Under the pieces are notes generated by a model that was not told the DNA's origin, did not search any database, and saw nothing but the letters and a program-made list of their open reading frames with translations. A program made the position numbers and the translations under genes. Of a DNA stretch of 64,000 bases, positions 43,171 through 52,963 are shown piece by piece. How positions within the stretch are numbered: the first letter of the stretch is position 1; each line of letters starts with the position of its first letter. The DNA comes from Chryseobacterium sp. (lineage in GTDB: Bacteria; Bacteroidota; Bacteroidia; Flavobacteriales; Weeksellaceae): positions 62,001 through 126,000 of the forward strand of contig JAITMC010000002.1 in NCBI GenBank assembly GCA_031277615.1, in the 5' to 3' direction.

Positions 43171-43881
43171 ATGAAGAAAAGAGTTTTGTTTTATTTAGTT
43201 GCTTTAGTGTCTACTGTTTCATTACAATCTTGTGCTACAAACTATGTGGTTTCACAACCAGCAACTTACAATAAAGAATACAAAACAGATGCCAAACTAG
43301 CTTCTATTGAAAATAAGAAAATGGAGCAGGATAAGCAAAGACTTATTGATTCTTTCCTGGCTGAAAAAGCGGCATCTATCGCTAACGCGAAAAAGGCAAT
43401 TAAGAATTCTGAGATTGCAAAAGCAGTCAAATACAATAAAACCATCGACAATATTCTTACTGAAGCTGAAACATACCTTGGAACACCTTACCGATACGGA
43501 GGGATGACCAGAAAAGGGATTGACTGTTCAGCTTTTGTTCTTTCTGTATTCGGAGCAGCAGCAGGATTAAGCTTACCAAGAGTAGCAGCTGCCCAGGCTC
43601 AGGAAGGAGAAAGAATTGAAAAAGAAAACCTTCAGAAAGGAGATCTTATTTTCTTCTCTCACGGAAGAAGAATCTCTCACGTAGGTATTGTAGAAAGTGT
43701 AACTGAAGAAGGCGAAATAAAGTTTATTCACGCAGCCACTTCAAAAGGAGTTATGATCTCGTCACTGAACGATTCTTATTGGGGACCTAAATTCAGATTC
43801 GCCAAAAGAGTGATCAACGAAAACGGAGATGCTTACAATAACCTGGCATCCACCACTCCAGCAGCCTCTGCAAGTTTTTAA
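43171..43881 (+). CDS. NlpC/P60-family peptidoglycan hydrolase, lipoprotein
   Basis: The 236-residue protein has a lipoprotein signal ending VSLQSC (Cys21), then a Lys/Ala-rich helical linker (residues 40-95). The NlpC/P60 domain follows with Cys119 (KGIDCSAF), His170 (RISHVGIVES) and His187 (FIHAAT). Such enzymes cut D-Glu/diaminopimelate links in stem peptides, here probably from the outer membrane's inner face. It is a single gene between a promoter and a terminator. Confidence 0.94.
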   Translation: MKKRVLFYLVALVSTVSLQSCATNYVVSQPATYNKEYKTDAKLASIENKKMEQDKQRLIDSFLAEKAASIANAKKAIKNSEIAKAVKYNKTIDNILTEAETYLGTPYRYGGMTRKGIDCSAFVLSVFGAAAGLSLPRVAAAQAQEGERIEKENLQKGDLIFFSHGRRISHVGIVESVTEEGEIKFIHAATSKGVMISSLNDSYWGPKFRFAKRVINENGDAYNNLASTTPAASASF

Positions 43882-43906
43882 TTTTAAATAATTGATTTAA
43901 ATAATG

Positions 43907-43937
43907 AAGCCGTCAGAAAATCCTGACGGCTTTTTTA
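43907..43937 (+). terminator. Terminator of the NlpC/P60 gene
   Basis: AAGCCGTCAG (43907-43916) pairs with CTGACGGCTT (43923-43932), followed by T residues. Confidence 0.9.
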
Positions 43938-44018
43938 TTCATATAATCGGGTAAATTAATGGGCTGAAGCTCATTTTTATTGAATTTCTAAGGTTGTGAT
44001 GCAAGAAATTTTAGCTCT

Positions 44019-44600
44019 TTAATTATTCCTGTCAATTTCAATATCCAGTTTATACAACAGTCCATGGACTTCAGACATTGAAAATTTAGTCTTTTTAAGC
44101 CTGTTTACAGCAGGATCTATAGAATAGGCGAAGGAAGTCCTCAAATCAGCTTTTTCAAGGTTGGTATGGTCAAATACAGCTCCCGAAAGATCACATCCTT
44201 TTAATACCGAGCCGGAAAGGTCACAATCTGTGAAATCCACCTCAATTAATTTTGAATGGCTGAAAAGCGTTTTCTTTACAGAAGTTCCATAGAAGACAGC
44301 ATTATTCAGCAAACATCCTTCAAACCTGAATGAAAGCCCAAATCCGTTACATTCACTGAACTGAAGACCCAGCATTTTACATTCTTTAAAAGAAACGGTA
44401 CGAAAAGCCGTATTCACCAATTTCGCCATACTGAGGTTACAACCCGTAAAGTCACAGTCTGTGAACGTGAAGCCGGAAAGGTCTGCGTATTCAAAATTAC
44501 AGTTGATGAAAGCACAGTTCTCATACTCTCCTTTTTCCGGAGGAGATGCGGCAAAATTGATATTTTCAAAGTTCCGGTCAGCTGCATAAATGTCTCTCAT
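44019..44600 (-). CDS. Pentapeptide-repeat protein
   Basis: The 193-residue protein consists of A(D/N)LxX-type pentapeptides (for example CNFEYADLSGFTFTDCDFTGCNLSMAKL and CDLSGSVLKGCDLSGAVFDHTNLEKADL) that would form a right-handed quadrilateral beta-helix. The size and the central break resemble Qnr/McbG-type proteins that protect DNA gyrase, but most pentapeptide proteins have no known role. It lies alone downstream of rodA. Confidence 0.88.
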   Translation of the reverse strand: MRDIYAADRNFENINFAASPPEKGEYENCAFINCNFEYADLSGFTFTDCDFTGCNLSMAKLVNTAFRTVSFKECKMLGLQFSECNGFGLSFRFEGCLLNNAVFYGTSVKKTLFSHSKLIEVDFTDCDLSGSVLKGCDLSGAVFDHTNLEKADLRTSFAYSIDPAVNRLKKTKFSMSEVHGLLYKLDIEIDRNN

Positions 44601-44681
44601 AAGTTTACAAGGGTAATGCTGAGAAAAGGATCTTTCTCAAATTAATATTGATTTAATTATATCTATTGAATGAAACTGATC

Positions 44682-45911
44682 TTAAACAAGACTGTTCTTG
44701 TCTGAATAATTCAGTTTAAAGAAAATAAAGGTCATCATTGAAAAGGCCAGCAGGGAACTACCTCCGTAACTGAAATAAGGAAGCGGAATACCCACTGTTG
44801 GGAAAAGCCCCATAACCATTCCTAAATTGATGGAAAAGTGCATCAGCAGGATCGAAGCAAAACAATATCCGAATACCCTGTTAAAGGTGGATTTCTGACG
44901 TTCTGCAAGGTAATAGATTCTTCCGATGTAGATCATGTAACAAAATACCAGCACCGCACTCCCGATAAATCCCCATTCTTCTCCAACGGTACAGAAAATA
45001 TAGTCGGTTTCCTGCTCAGGAACGAACTTCCCCTGGGTAACGGATCCTTCACGATATCCTTTTCCGGTAAGTCCACCGGATCCGATCGCCGTTTTAGAAT
45101 ACAGCAGGTTATATCCTGAAGTATCCCTAAAGGCTTTTTCACCTTTATAAAGCACTTCAATTCTTTCTCTCTGGTGTTTCGGCAGCTTTTCCAGGATATA
45201 AGGAGATCCGAAAGCCAGTCCGCACAGCAACAGGATAGACCCGGAAATTCCGGAAATAGAAATCACATCCCATGACATCCTGTGATAGTTCATTGCAATC
45301 AGGACGCCTGCAATCACCAATATGGCAATAACGACATACAGCGGGGGAACGGCAAGTGAAATCAGAAATACACCTGCGAAGATAAAACCAACTCCAAACA
45401 GCATTCCGCTAAGCCCTTCCCGGTACAAAGCAATGAAAAATGCAATGAACACAAGCATGGAGCCCACATCCGGGATAGCCAGAACGACTGCCGCCGGAAT
45501 CCCGATAATAGCCAGTGCCGTCCAAAGGGATTTTTTATTTTTAAGATTAAAGTCAGGACCGGAAACATAATTCGCCAACATCAGTGCAGTTCCTATTTTT
45601 GCAAACTCTACCGGCTGCATGGTGAAGCTTCCGAACTTATACCAGTTTTTCTGTCCAAGGATTTCTTTACCAAAAGGGAAAAGACCTATCAATAGCAAAA
45701 CACCACCAATATAGATAATCCCCGCCATATTCTCAAAGAACTTACTCCTGCTGAAAAAAATGATAAGTCCCACGAATAGCGAAATACAGAAAAATATCAA
45801 TTGTTTTTCTCCCAGCTTCTGATCAACACTGTAAATATTGGCAATGGCAAAAATGCAAAGCAGGAAATACAGCCCGAGACCTAATTTATCTATTCCTTCT
45901 GCCCATTTCAT
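44682..45911 (-). CDS. rodA: Rod shape-determining protein RodA (SEDS glycosyltransferase)
   Basis: It polymerises glycan strands of peptidoglycan during cell elongation, together with PBP2. The 409-residue protein has about ten membrane segments and SEDS motifs such as SGPDFNLKNKKS, VTQGKFVPEQETDYIFCTVGEEWGF and GIPLPYFSYGGSSLLAFSMM. Its start overlaps the end of mrdA by 4 nt. It is the last gene of the mre operon. Confidence 0.96.
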   Translation of the reverse strand: MKWAEGIDKLGLGLYFLLCIFAIANIYSVDQKLGEKQLIFFCISLFVGLIIFFSRSKFFENMAGIIYIGGVLLLIGLFPFGKEILGQKNWYKFGSFTMQPVEFAKIGTALMLANYVSGPDFNLKNKKSLWTALAIIGIPAAVVLAIPDVGSMLVFIAFFIALYREGLSGMLFGVGFIFAGVFLISLAVPPLYVVIAILVIAGVLIAMNYHRMSWDVISISGISGSILLLCGLAFGSPYILEKLPKHQRERIEVLYKGEKAFRDTSGYNLLYSKTAIGSGGLTGKGYREGSVTQGKFVPEQETDYIFCTVGEEWGFIGSAVLVFCYMIYIGRIYYLAERQKSTFNRVFGYCFASILLMHFSINLGMVMGLFPTVGIPLPYFSYGGSSLLAFSMMTFIFFKLNYSDKNSLV

Positions 45912-47941
45912 TGCTTTACAGGTTTTTTATTGTTTTTAGTTTCTTCTGCCTTTTTCTGGAGCTCAGCTTTTTTCTTTTTTACAAGTTCCAGACTATCCTT
46001 AATTCTTTTTTGCTTAATTGAATCCGGTTTAGGATCAACATACAAACCTTTACGTTTAAGATCAATTACCCATTGCCTCTTATATTCCGGCATAAAGCTG
46101 GAAGTAATCATTTTTTTATAAAGATGTTCACGCTTGAGATCACCGGTAATATATTTTTCCGCAATTACGGTACAGGCAGGGCCTGCCCAGGTTGCACCAA
46201 ATCCCGCGTGTTCCATTACAGCGACGACCACAATTTTAGGTTTATCGGCCGGAGCAATCAAAACAAAAATAGAATTATCTTTTCCTTGTGGTACCTGTGC
46301 CGTACCTGTTTTAGCTAATTGTGTGAAATCATTGGATTTTAACCCTCTTGCAGTTCCTCTCAAAACCACAGCTTCCATTCCTTTTAGAACAGGCTCAAAA
46401 TGTTTGGGATCAACCAGGGTTTTATGCTTAACCTTAAATCTTGGATCAGGATTGGGTTTGCCATCAATTGCCTTTACAATATGAGGGGTATAATACCATC
46501 CTTTGTTGGCAATAGCCGCCACATAATTGGCAAGCTGAATAGGGGTTACCAAAACATCTCCCTGCCCCATTCCGTTATAGATAGCCCCCGTAGACATTTC
46601 ATCCCAGTTTTTAAAATCAGTTCTCTGGGAACCGCTTGCTTTCATGATCGCTTTAAATCTTCTTTCATAAAAGTCACCGGAAGGAATTCTTCCCTTTGCA
46701 CCCACTGCAAAGTCATTATTCAAAAACTCTCCGACTCCAAAGCTGCTCATGATTTTCTTCCATTCATCAACACCTTTTGAAGGATTTCCCGGATATTTTT
46801 TGATGATGGCAATAAATGCATACGTAAAAAAACAGTTACTGGACACCTGAATGGACGGAATCAGAGGATCAGCACCTCCATGTCCTTTAATTCTTTTTCC
46901 TTTATAGAAAAAACCTCCGCCACAAGGGAAAATCGTTTTTTCATCCATCACTCCCATTTGCATTGCAGCCAGGGCAGTCAATAATTTGAATGTTGATCCC
47001 GGAGGATACCCTGCCTGTAAAGAACGGTCAAAAGTAGGTTTATTTTCATAAAGCGTGTCTTTTGACAGCGCGTATAAATTTTTTGATTTATTAGGTCCGG
47101 TAAAAAGGTTCGGATCAATATCGGGTCCGGTTGCCGCAACTAAAACTTCCCCATTATTAGGGTCTAAAGCTACAACAGCTCCGTGTTTGTTCACCAGCAT
47201 TTCTTCAGCCATTCTCTGAAGGTCATAGTCAATCGTTAAGGTGATATCTTTACCGGTAATAACATCCTTATCCAATGCCCCGTTTTTATACGATCCTATA
47301 TTACGAAGCCTGATATCTTTCTGGATGTACTTCACACCTTTTATTCCGCGCAGCTCTTTTTCATAAGATTTTTCAACACCTGTTTTCCCGATAAAATCTC
47401 CCGGCAAGTAGTAGACAGAATCTTTTTTAATCTCTTTTTCATTCACCTCACTGGTATACCCAAGAAGGTTTCCGGAAGTGGAGACTTCATATTGCCGCTG
47501 AGGTCTTGAAACAATACTGAATGCCGGATATTTGAAAATAATTTCCTGTACCCTGGCAATATCTTCCCTGCTGAGGTTTTTCAAAAACGTCATCGGGGTA
47601 AGTTTGGAATAGTATTTTTCTTTTTTAATAAGCTCGATCCTGCTGACAAAATCATTTTTAGAAATCTGCATCAGATTGCAGAATCCCAAGGTATCGAAAT
47701 CAGGCTTCATCAGAGCCTGGGTAAATGAAATTTCATAGGCAGGCTGGTTCCCTACCAGAATTTTTCCGTTACGGTCGAAAATAACGCCTCGCTGTGGAAT
47801 AACATATTCTGTTTTGATGGAAGTATTGGCTGCATTCAGTGCATAACGATCTGTAAACAACTGCAAATAAGCGAGCCTCGCTACAAAAATAAGAGCGATA
47901 ACAACGAGAATGGAAAAGATTTTTAAATAACGTGTGTTCAA
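45908..47941 (-). CDS. mrdA: Penicillin-binding protein 2 (elongation transpeptidase)
   Basis: It cross-links peptidoglycan in the elongasome with RodA. The 677-residue protein has an N-terminal membrane anchor (residues 8-25), a PBP dimerisation domain (from QRGVIFDRNGKILVGN) and a transpeptidase domain with nucleophile Ser316 in PGSTFKLL. SSNCFF serves as the SxN motif and AKTGTAQVPQG as the KTG motif. The tail is Lys-rich. It overlaps mreD and rodA by 4 nt each. Confidence 0.96.
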   Translation of the reverse strand: MNTRYLKIFSILVVIALIFVARLAYLQLFTDRYALNAANTSIKTEYVIPQRGVIFDRNGKILVGNQPAYEISFTQALMKPDFDTLGFCNLMQISKNDFVSRIELIKKEKYYSKLTPMTFLKNLSREDIARVQEIIFKYPAFSIVSRPQRQYEVSTSGNLLGYTSEVNEKEIKKDSVYYLPGDFIGKTGVEKSYEKELRGIKGVKYIQKDIRLRNIGSYKNGALDKDVITGKDITLTIDYDLQRMAEEMLVNKHGAVVALDPNNGEVLVAATGPDIDPNLFTGPNKSKNLYALSKDTLYENKPTFDRSLQAGYPPGSTFKLLTALAAMQMGVMDEKTIFPCGGGFFYKGKRIKGHGGADPLIPSIQVSSNCFFTYAFIAIIKKYPGNPSKGVDEWKKIMSSFGVGEFLNNDFAVGAKGRIPSGDFYERRFKAIMKASGSQRTDFKNWDEMSTGAIYNGMGQGDVLVTPIQLANYVAAIANKGWYYTPHIVKAIDGKPNPDPRFKVKHKTLVDPKHFEPVLKGMEAVVLRGTARGLKSNDFTQLAKTGTAQVPQGKDNSIFVLIAPADKPKIVVVAVMEHAGFGATWAGPACTVIAEKYITGDLKREHLYKKMITSSFMPEYKRQWVIDLKRKGLYVDPKPDSIKQKRIKDSLELVKKKKAELQKKAEETKNNKKPVKQ

Positions 47942-48444
47942 ACTTTTTGTTTGATTTTAAATATTAATGCATAAATAACGATAAATACAAACGAAATTAC
48001 ACTTGTTATCAATACATTAAGTAATATTTCAAAAAACCTGCTAAACTTAAAAAACTCAATATACTGCACCACAAGCTGATGCAGAAAGATACTTGAAAAC
48101 AGAAACAGCAAAAACTGCGCCCATTGAAGGGACTGAAAGGAAAAAAAGTCTGTGGAAGTATCTGTGGAAGTTCTGAATATCAAGGTTCTGTAATAGGCGA
48201 TCAGCGTTGTAGCAAAGGCATTGATCCCTCCTGAATACAGAAGGATATCCACTGAAAGACCAATCAGAAAACTTAAGCCCAGAAACTGGAATTTATTTCT
48301 GAAGAAAGGATAGAACATGACAAACACCGGGTACAATACCGGTGTATATTTTCCGAAGATCGTGATTTTGTACAAGACAAAAACCTGTAATGCAACCAGG
48401 AAAATCATGATCAAAATATCAGTAAATAAAGTCCTGCTAATCAT
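47938..48444 (-). CDS. mreD: Rod shape-determining protein MreD
   Basis: The 168-residue membrane protein has about five hydrophobic segments and lies between mreC and mrdA, with overlaps of 8 and 4 nt. MreD sequences are poorly conserved, so the name rests mostly on position, length and topology. It links MreC/MreB to the wall-synthesis enzymes. Confidence 0.88.
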   Translation of the reverse strand: MISRTLFTDILIMIFLVALQVFVLYKITIFGKYTPVLYPVFVMFYPFFRNKFQFLGLSFLIGLSVDILLYSGGINAFATTLIAYYRTLIFRTSTDTSTDFFSFQSLQWAQFLLFLFSSIFLHQLVVQYIEFFKFSRFFEILLNVLITSVISFVFIVIYALIFKIKQKV

Positions 48445-49291
48445 TTTCTTTTTTTATTACGGCCTGCATCGTATCCTGAATTTTCTGAACCTCAGCTTTT
48501 TTAAGGTTCTTCACTACATATACTTTGCTTAAGGCTCCCATTTTTTCGCTCAGCTCCACGGAGATATCCCAGAAACCTGTTTTATTGTCTACCGAGTAAC
48601 CGGCAATGGTTCCGATCATCACTCCTTTAGGGAAAATCGCCGATTTTCCGTCTGTAACCACAGAATCGCCAATTTTCAGGGCAACATATTTCGGAATATC
48701 AGCCAGGTGCATCACTCTTGAGTTATCACCATTCCAGGTTAGGGTTCCAAAATATCCTGAATTTTTAAGAGAAGCATTGATCCTGATTCTGTTTACACTC
48801 AGTATAGACTGAACAAGTGCATAGCTGTCTGTGGAATTGATGACGATTCCCGCAATACCTCTCGGTGCCATTACCCCCATTTGAGGAAGCACTCCGTCTC
48901 TGCGGCCACGGTTGATCGTAAAATAATTATTTCGCCGGTTGATACTGTTAAAAACGATTTCCCCATCTACAAAAGTATAGATCTGTCCACCACCCAACGT
49001 ATCATGAACTTTTCTGAATACAGGATTCTTCGCTCCTTCTTTACCGTAAAGCTCGGTCATCAGGGCTTTGTTCTGAGCGACCAGATCTTCGTTGGTCTGT
49101 TTCAGCTTCAGATAAGAAACTCCTTCATCAATATAGCCCGAAACCCAGGAGTTCAGCGCAGCCGACTGGCCCGCAATCCAGGATCTCTGCATGGCGTTTT
49201 TAGAGAATATCAGAATCAGAGCAATAATTTGCAGGAATATAAAGAAGACAAAAAGAGCGTTCTTCGAAAATAATCTCAGCAAAAATCCCAT
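48437..49291 (-). CDS. mreC: Rod shape-determining protein MreC
   Basis: The 284-residue protein has one N-terminal membrane helix (LFVFFIFLQIIALILIF), a coiled-coil stretch (GVSYLKLKQTNEDLVAQNKALMTEL) and the periplasmic beta domain with RRDGVLPQMGVMAPRGIAGIV and VTDGKSAIFPKGVMIGTI. It is a scaffold that activates PBP2. It lies 28 nt after mreB and overlaps mreD by 8 nt. Confidence 0.95.
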   Translation of the reverse strand: MGFLLRLFSKNALFVFFIFLQIIALILIFSKNAMQRSWIAGQSAALNSWVSGYIDEGVSYLKLKQTNEDLVAQNKALMTELYGKEGAKNPVFRKVHDTLGGGQIYTFVDGEIVFNSINRRNNYFTINRGRRDGVLPQMGVMAPRGIAGIVINSTDSYALVQSILSVNRIRINASLKNSGYFGTLTWNGDNSRVMHLADIPKYVALKIGDSVVTDGKSAIFPKGVMIGTIAGYSVDNKTGFWDISVELSEKMGALSKVYVVKNLKKAEVQKIQDTMQAVIKKEND

Positions 49292-49319
49292 TCAGATATA
49301 AAGTCGTAAAAAGTTAAAA

Positions 49320-50345
49320 TTATTTAATTAAGAAATTGAATTTATCCATATTCTTAAGGGCAATACCGGTTCCGCGCACTACAGCTCTCAACGGATCTTC
49401 TGCTACAAAAACAGGAAGACCGGTCTTTTTGTGTAATCTGTCCGCAAGACCTCTCAATAATGCACCTCCTCCGGCTAGATAAATACCTGTTTTGTAAATA
49501 TCAGCAGCCAGTTCCGGCGGTGTAAGAGAAAGCGTTTCCATTACGGCATCTTCAATTCTGATGATGGATTTATCCAATGCGCGTGCAATTTCCTTGTAGC
49601 CTACCATGATCTCTTTCGGTTTCCCGGTGATAAGGTCTCTACCCTGTACCGGAATATCTTCAATATCCACATCAAGATCTTCAACGGCAGAACCTACTTC
49701 AATTTTAATTCTTTCCGCAGTTCTTTCCCCGATGTAAAGGTTATGGTGAGTTCTCAGATAGTAAGCGATATCATTGGTAAATACATCTCCTGCAATTTTC
49801 ACAGATTTATCACAAACGATTCCTCCAAGAGCAACCACAGCAATTTCCGTAGTACCACCACCGATGTCGATGATCATATTTCCTTCAGGTTTCTGAACAT
49901 CAATTCCAACTCCTATTGCAGCTGCCATTGGTTCATAAATCAGTCTTACTTCTTTTGCATTCACTTTCTGTGCAGAGTCTCTTACGGCTCTTTTCTCAAC
50001 TTCTGTAATGCCGGAAGGAATACAGATCACAATTCTTAATGCCGGCTGAATGAATTTGCCCTTAATGCCTGGAATTTTTTTGATAAATTCCTTGATCATA
50101 TGCTCCGAAGCATGGAAATCTGCAATAACACCATCCTTCAGCGGACGGATGGTTTTGATATCTTCGTGAGTTTTACCCTGCATATGTTTAGCCTGCTCAC
50201 CGACCGCAATCGGTCTACCCGTAGAACGTTCAATTGCGACAATTGACGGCTGATCTATAACAATTTTATTATTATGGATGATAAGGGTATTGGCAGTACC
50301 TAGGTCTATCGCAATTTCTTGCGTAAACATATCGAATAAACTCAT
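49320..50345 (-). CDS. mreB: Actin-like cell-shape protein MreB
   Basis: This ATP-binding filament protein positions the elongasome under the membrane. The 341-residue sequence has the actin-fold blocks IAIDLGTANTLI (phosphate 1), MIDIGGGTTEIAVV (phosphate 2), YEPMAAAIG and GIYLAGGGALLRGL (adenosine). It is the first gene of the mreB-mreC-mreD-mrdA-rodA unit. Confidence 0.98.
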   Translation of the reverse strand: MSLFDMFTQEIAIDLGTANTLIIHNNKIVIDQPSIVAIERSTGRPIAVGEQAKHMQGKTHEDIKTIRPLKDGVIADFHASEHMIKEFIKKIPGIKGKFIQPALRIVICIPSGITEVEKRAVRDSAQKVNAKEVRLIYEPMAAAIGVGIDVQKPEGNMIIDIGGGTTEIAVVALGGIVCDKSVKIAGDVFTNDIAYYLRTHHNLYIGERTAERIKIEVGSAVEDLDVDIEDIPVQGRDLITGKPKEIMVGYKEIARALDKSIIRIEDAVMETLSLTPPELAADIYKTGIYLAGGGALLRGLADRLHKKTGLPVFVAEDPLRAVVRGTGIALKNMDKFNFLIK

Positions 50346-50369
50346 ATTTTTCTTCTGATTTTAAGTTTA

Positions 50370-50377
50370 CAAAGATA
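50370..50377 (-). promoter_or_regulatory. -7 box of the mre operon
   Basis: On the minus strand TATCTTTG lies 25 nt before the mreB start. No clear -33 TTG lies at the usual distance. Confidence 0.6.
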
Positions 50378-50500
50378 TAAATTTAACACTATTAAAGAAA
50401 TTTAACCAGCACATAATTTGGTTAAAGTTTTATTAAAATTTATTATTGTTTATTAACTTTTGCCCTAATCATTTACAGAGTCTGATTTCAACTAAATTTC

Positions 50501-50596
50501 ATGGAGAGACCACAAAACAGGAAAATGGCAAAAAGAAGACAGTTCAGTATTGAAAAAATCAACCTCAGAACCCCATGGGTCATTAAGCAAAATTAA
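50501..50596 (+). CDS. Possible 31-residue basic peptide
   Basis: An ATG frame in the mreB-hemA gap encodes MERPQNRKMAKRRQFSIEKI and 11 more residues. It is strongly basic, with an internal Met9. No family was recognised, and no -7 box lies close upstream. The rest of this 400-nt gap holds the divergent mreB and hemA promoters. Confidence 0.25.
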   Translation: MERPQNRKMAKRRQFSIEKINLRTPWVIKQN

Positions 50597-50730
50597 GGTT
50601 ATTCATTTAATTTTTTTTAACTCTCTTTAAGCTTTTATCTGAAAAAATACACAGTATGCGTTACCCATCATATAGTTTTTTACGATAATTATCATATACA
50701 TTATCACAGAATGATTAATTAAAAAAACCG

Positions 50731-50738
50731 TAAATTTG
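50731..50738 (+). promoter_or_regulatory. -7 box of hemA, very close to the start codon
   Basis: TAAATTTG ends 8 nt before the hemA ATG at 50747, so transcription would begin at or just before the start codon. Confidence 0.6.
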
Positions 50739-50746
50739 CACCGCTT

Positions 50747-52021
50747 ATGTTACAGTATTCCAACATCCATCAAACATCGAATTTTGCTGTACTTTCCATC
50801 AGCTATGAAAAAGCTGATGTAGAAACAAGGGGCAAATTTGCTTTTTTTGATGAGAACATTAAAAACTTTGTCACCAGAATTCACACGGAGGATCTTGGGG
50901 ACGCTTTTGTGGTTTCTACCTGTAACAGAACCGAAATTTACACCACTTCGCCCAATTATCTCCTGGTAGCGGAGGAATACTGTAAAACCATCGGGGTACA
51001 CCTTACCGATTTTCTTCAGTTTGCCAATATCCTTACCAAAGAAGAGGCTCTGATCCATCTGTTCAGAGTAGCAGCGGGACTGGAAAGCCAGATTATCGGG
51101 GATTTTGAGATTATCGGACAGATTAAAAAAGCCTACAGCCGGTTCAAAAAAGAAAGACAGAACTCCAATCCTTACCTGGAAAGAGCCATCAATGCTGCGA
51201 TCCAGATTTCAAAAAGGATTAAAAATGAAACAGGAATTTCCAACGGCGCGGCGTCTGTTTCTTATGCTGCCGTACATTATATCCTGAACAGCCAGAAAAG
51301 AATTACCGAGAAGAACATTCTTCTTCTGGGCGTAGGAGAGATCGGACAGAATACAGTGGAGAACCTGGTGAAGCATGTGTACCAGCCGAAAATTAAAATT
51401 GCCAACAGAACCCAGGAGAAAGCTGAAAAGATTTCCCAGAAATACAATATTCCTCATGTTGATTATTCTGATTTTGACAAGGAATTAAAAAATACCGATA
51501 TTCTTATTGTTGCCACAGGAGCCAAACATCCTATTGTCAACAAATCTCATTTTCCGAACGGAAAGGAAACTTTAGTGATTGATCTTTCTATTCCTCACAA
51601 TGTGGAAAAAGATGTTACCGAAAATGAAAATGTCACCCTGATTGATGTGGATGAATTGTCCAAGCAGATTCAGGAAACCATCCAGCAGCGGGAAAAAGAA
51701 ATTCCAAAAGCGGAAAAGATCATCAAGGATCTGATGAAAGATTTCATCGAATGGGAGAAAAAAAGAAAACTGGCACCCAATATCCACCACTTCAAAGCCG
51801 TTCTGAAGAATATGGAACGTAATGAAATGCACAATTTTTACAAGAAAAATAAATACATAAACATCACGGACATGGAGCTTTCTGACAAGATGATACAGAA
51901 AATTACCAACCGTTTTGCAAAATATATCATAGACAATCCGTTAAAAGCCGAAGAAATTAGTAAATTAATGCACGAAATATTAGTTGAACAACCAAACAAC
52001 GAATTCAATGAAAAGCATTAG
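50747..52021 (+). CDS. hemA: Glutamyl-tRNA reductase
   Basis: It is the first enzyme of C5-pathway tetrapyrrole synthesis, reducing glutamyl-tRNA to glutamate-1-semialdehyde with NADPH. The 424-residue protein has the catalytic Cys59 in VVSTCNRTEIY, the LFRVAAGLESQIIGDFEIIGQIKKAY block, and an NADPH-binding region (NILLLGVGEIGQNTVENL). A dimerisation domain follows. Its stop lies inside hemC, 14 nt after the hemC start, so the two are translationally coupled. Confidence 0.97.
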   Translation: MLQYSNIHQTSNFAVLSISYEKADVETRGKFAFFDENIKNFVTRIHTEDLGDAFVVSTCNRTEIYTTSPNYLLVAEEYCKTIGVHLTDFLQFANILTKEEALIHLFRVAAGLESQIIGDFEIIGQIKKAYSRFKKERQNSNPYLERAINAAIQISKRIKNETGISNGAASVSYAAVHYILNSQKRITEKNILLLGVGEIGQNTVENLVKHVYQPKIKIANRTQEKAEKISQKYNIPHVDYSDFDKELKNTDILIVATGAKHPIVNKSHFPNGKETLVIDLSIPHNVEKDVTENENVTLIDVDELSKQIQETIQQREKEIPKAEKIIKDLMKDFIEWEKKRKLAPNIHHFKAVLKNMERNEMHNFYKKNKYINITDMELSDKMIQKITNRFAKYIIDNPLKAEEISKLMHEILVEQPNNEFNEKH

Positions 52022-52916
52022 GATCGGAACAAGAAATTCCGCACTTGCCCTTTGGCAGGCCAGGGAGGTTGCGAGGCACCTTCAAAACAACAACTATTTA
52101 ACGGAAATCGTCCCTATCGTCTCTTCCGGCGATAAGAACTTAAACCAACCGCTGTATTCATTGGGAATCACAGGAGTCTTTACAAGAGATCTTGATGTCG
52201 CATTATTGAATGACGAGATTGACATTGCCGTACACTCCCTGAAAGATGTTCCTACGCAGCTTCCTCAAAATATCGAACTGATCGCTTATCTGGAACGAGA
52301 CTATCCTCAGGATGTCCTGATCCGGAAAGAATCTGCCCGTAATAAAGAATTTCATGAACTGAAGCTGGCAACCAGCAGCCTCAGAAGAAGAGCTTTCTGG
52401 CTTAGAAATTATCCAAATGCTCAGTTTACAGATATCCGTGGTAATATTCAGACCCGCCTTCAGAAACTGGAGGATGGAGATTTTGATGCCACGATCCTTT
52501 CATTAGCCGGAATCAAAAGAATGAAGATGGATATTGATTATGAAATGCTTCCACTGATGATCTCTGCTCCTTCCCAGGGCGTGATTACCGTTGCCGGACA
52601 TTCTAATAAAAAAGAAATCAATGAAATCCTGAGCCAGATCAATCACAAGCCGACCCAAATCTGTGTAGAAATGGAAAGGAATTTCCTGAGCACACTGGAA
52701 GGAGGCTGTACGGCCCCGATCGGTGCTTTTGCAGAGATAATTGAAAACCAGATCCGTTTCAAGGCAGCTTTATGCTCATTGGACGGAAAGAACTGTATTG
52801 CTACCGACGAGAATTTTGAATACAACGAAACCGAAAACTTCGGTGAAAAGTTTGCCAAAGTAGTTCTTGAAAACGGAGGAAAGGAGCTGATGGCTGAAAT
52901 TAAAAATTCGTATTAG
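52008..52916 (+). CDS. hemC: Porphobilinogen deaminase (hydroxymethylbilane synthase)
   Basis: It joins four porphobilinogens into hydroxymethylbilane. The start at 52008 (MKSIRIGTRNSALALWQA) gives 302 residues and overlaps hemA by 14 nt; an upstream in-frame start at 51984 adds eight non-family residues. Catalytic Asp80 (AVHSLKDVPTQ) and the dipyrromethane-cofactor Cys234 (STLEGGCTAPIGA) are present. Confidence 0.97.
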   Translation: MKSIRIGTRNSALALWQAREVARHLQNNNYLTEIVPIVSSGDKNLNQPLYSLGITGVFTRDLDVALLNDEIDIAVHSLKDVPTQLPQNIELIAYLERDYPQDVLIRKESARNKEFHELKLATSSLRRRAFWLRNYPNAQFTDIRGNIQTRLQKLEDGDFDATILSLAGIKRMKMDIDYEMLPLMISAPSQGVITVAGHSNKKEINEILSQINHKPTQICVEMERNFLSTLEGGCTAPIGAFAEIIENQIRFKAALCSLDGKNCIATDENFEYNETENFGEKFAKVVLENGGKELMAEIKNSY

Positions 52917-52963
52917 GAATTTCAGACATATTCATATTTTTTAATATGCCTAAGTGAAGAACA

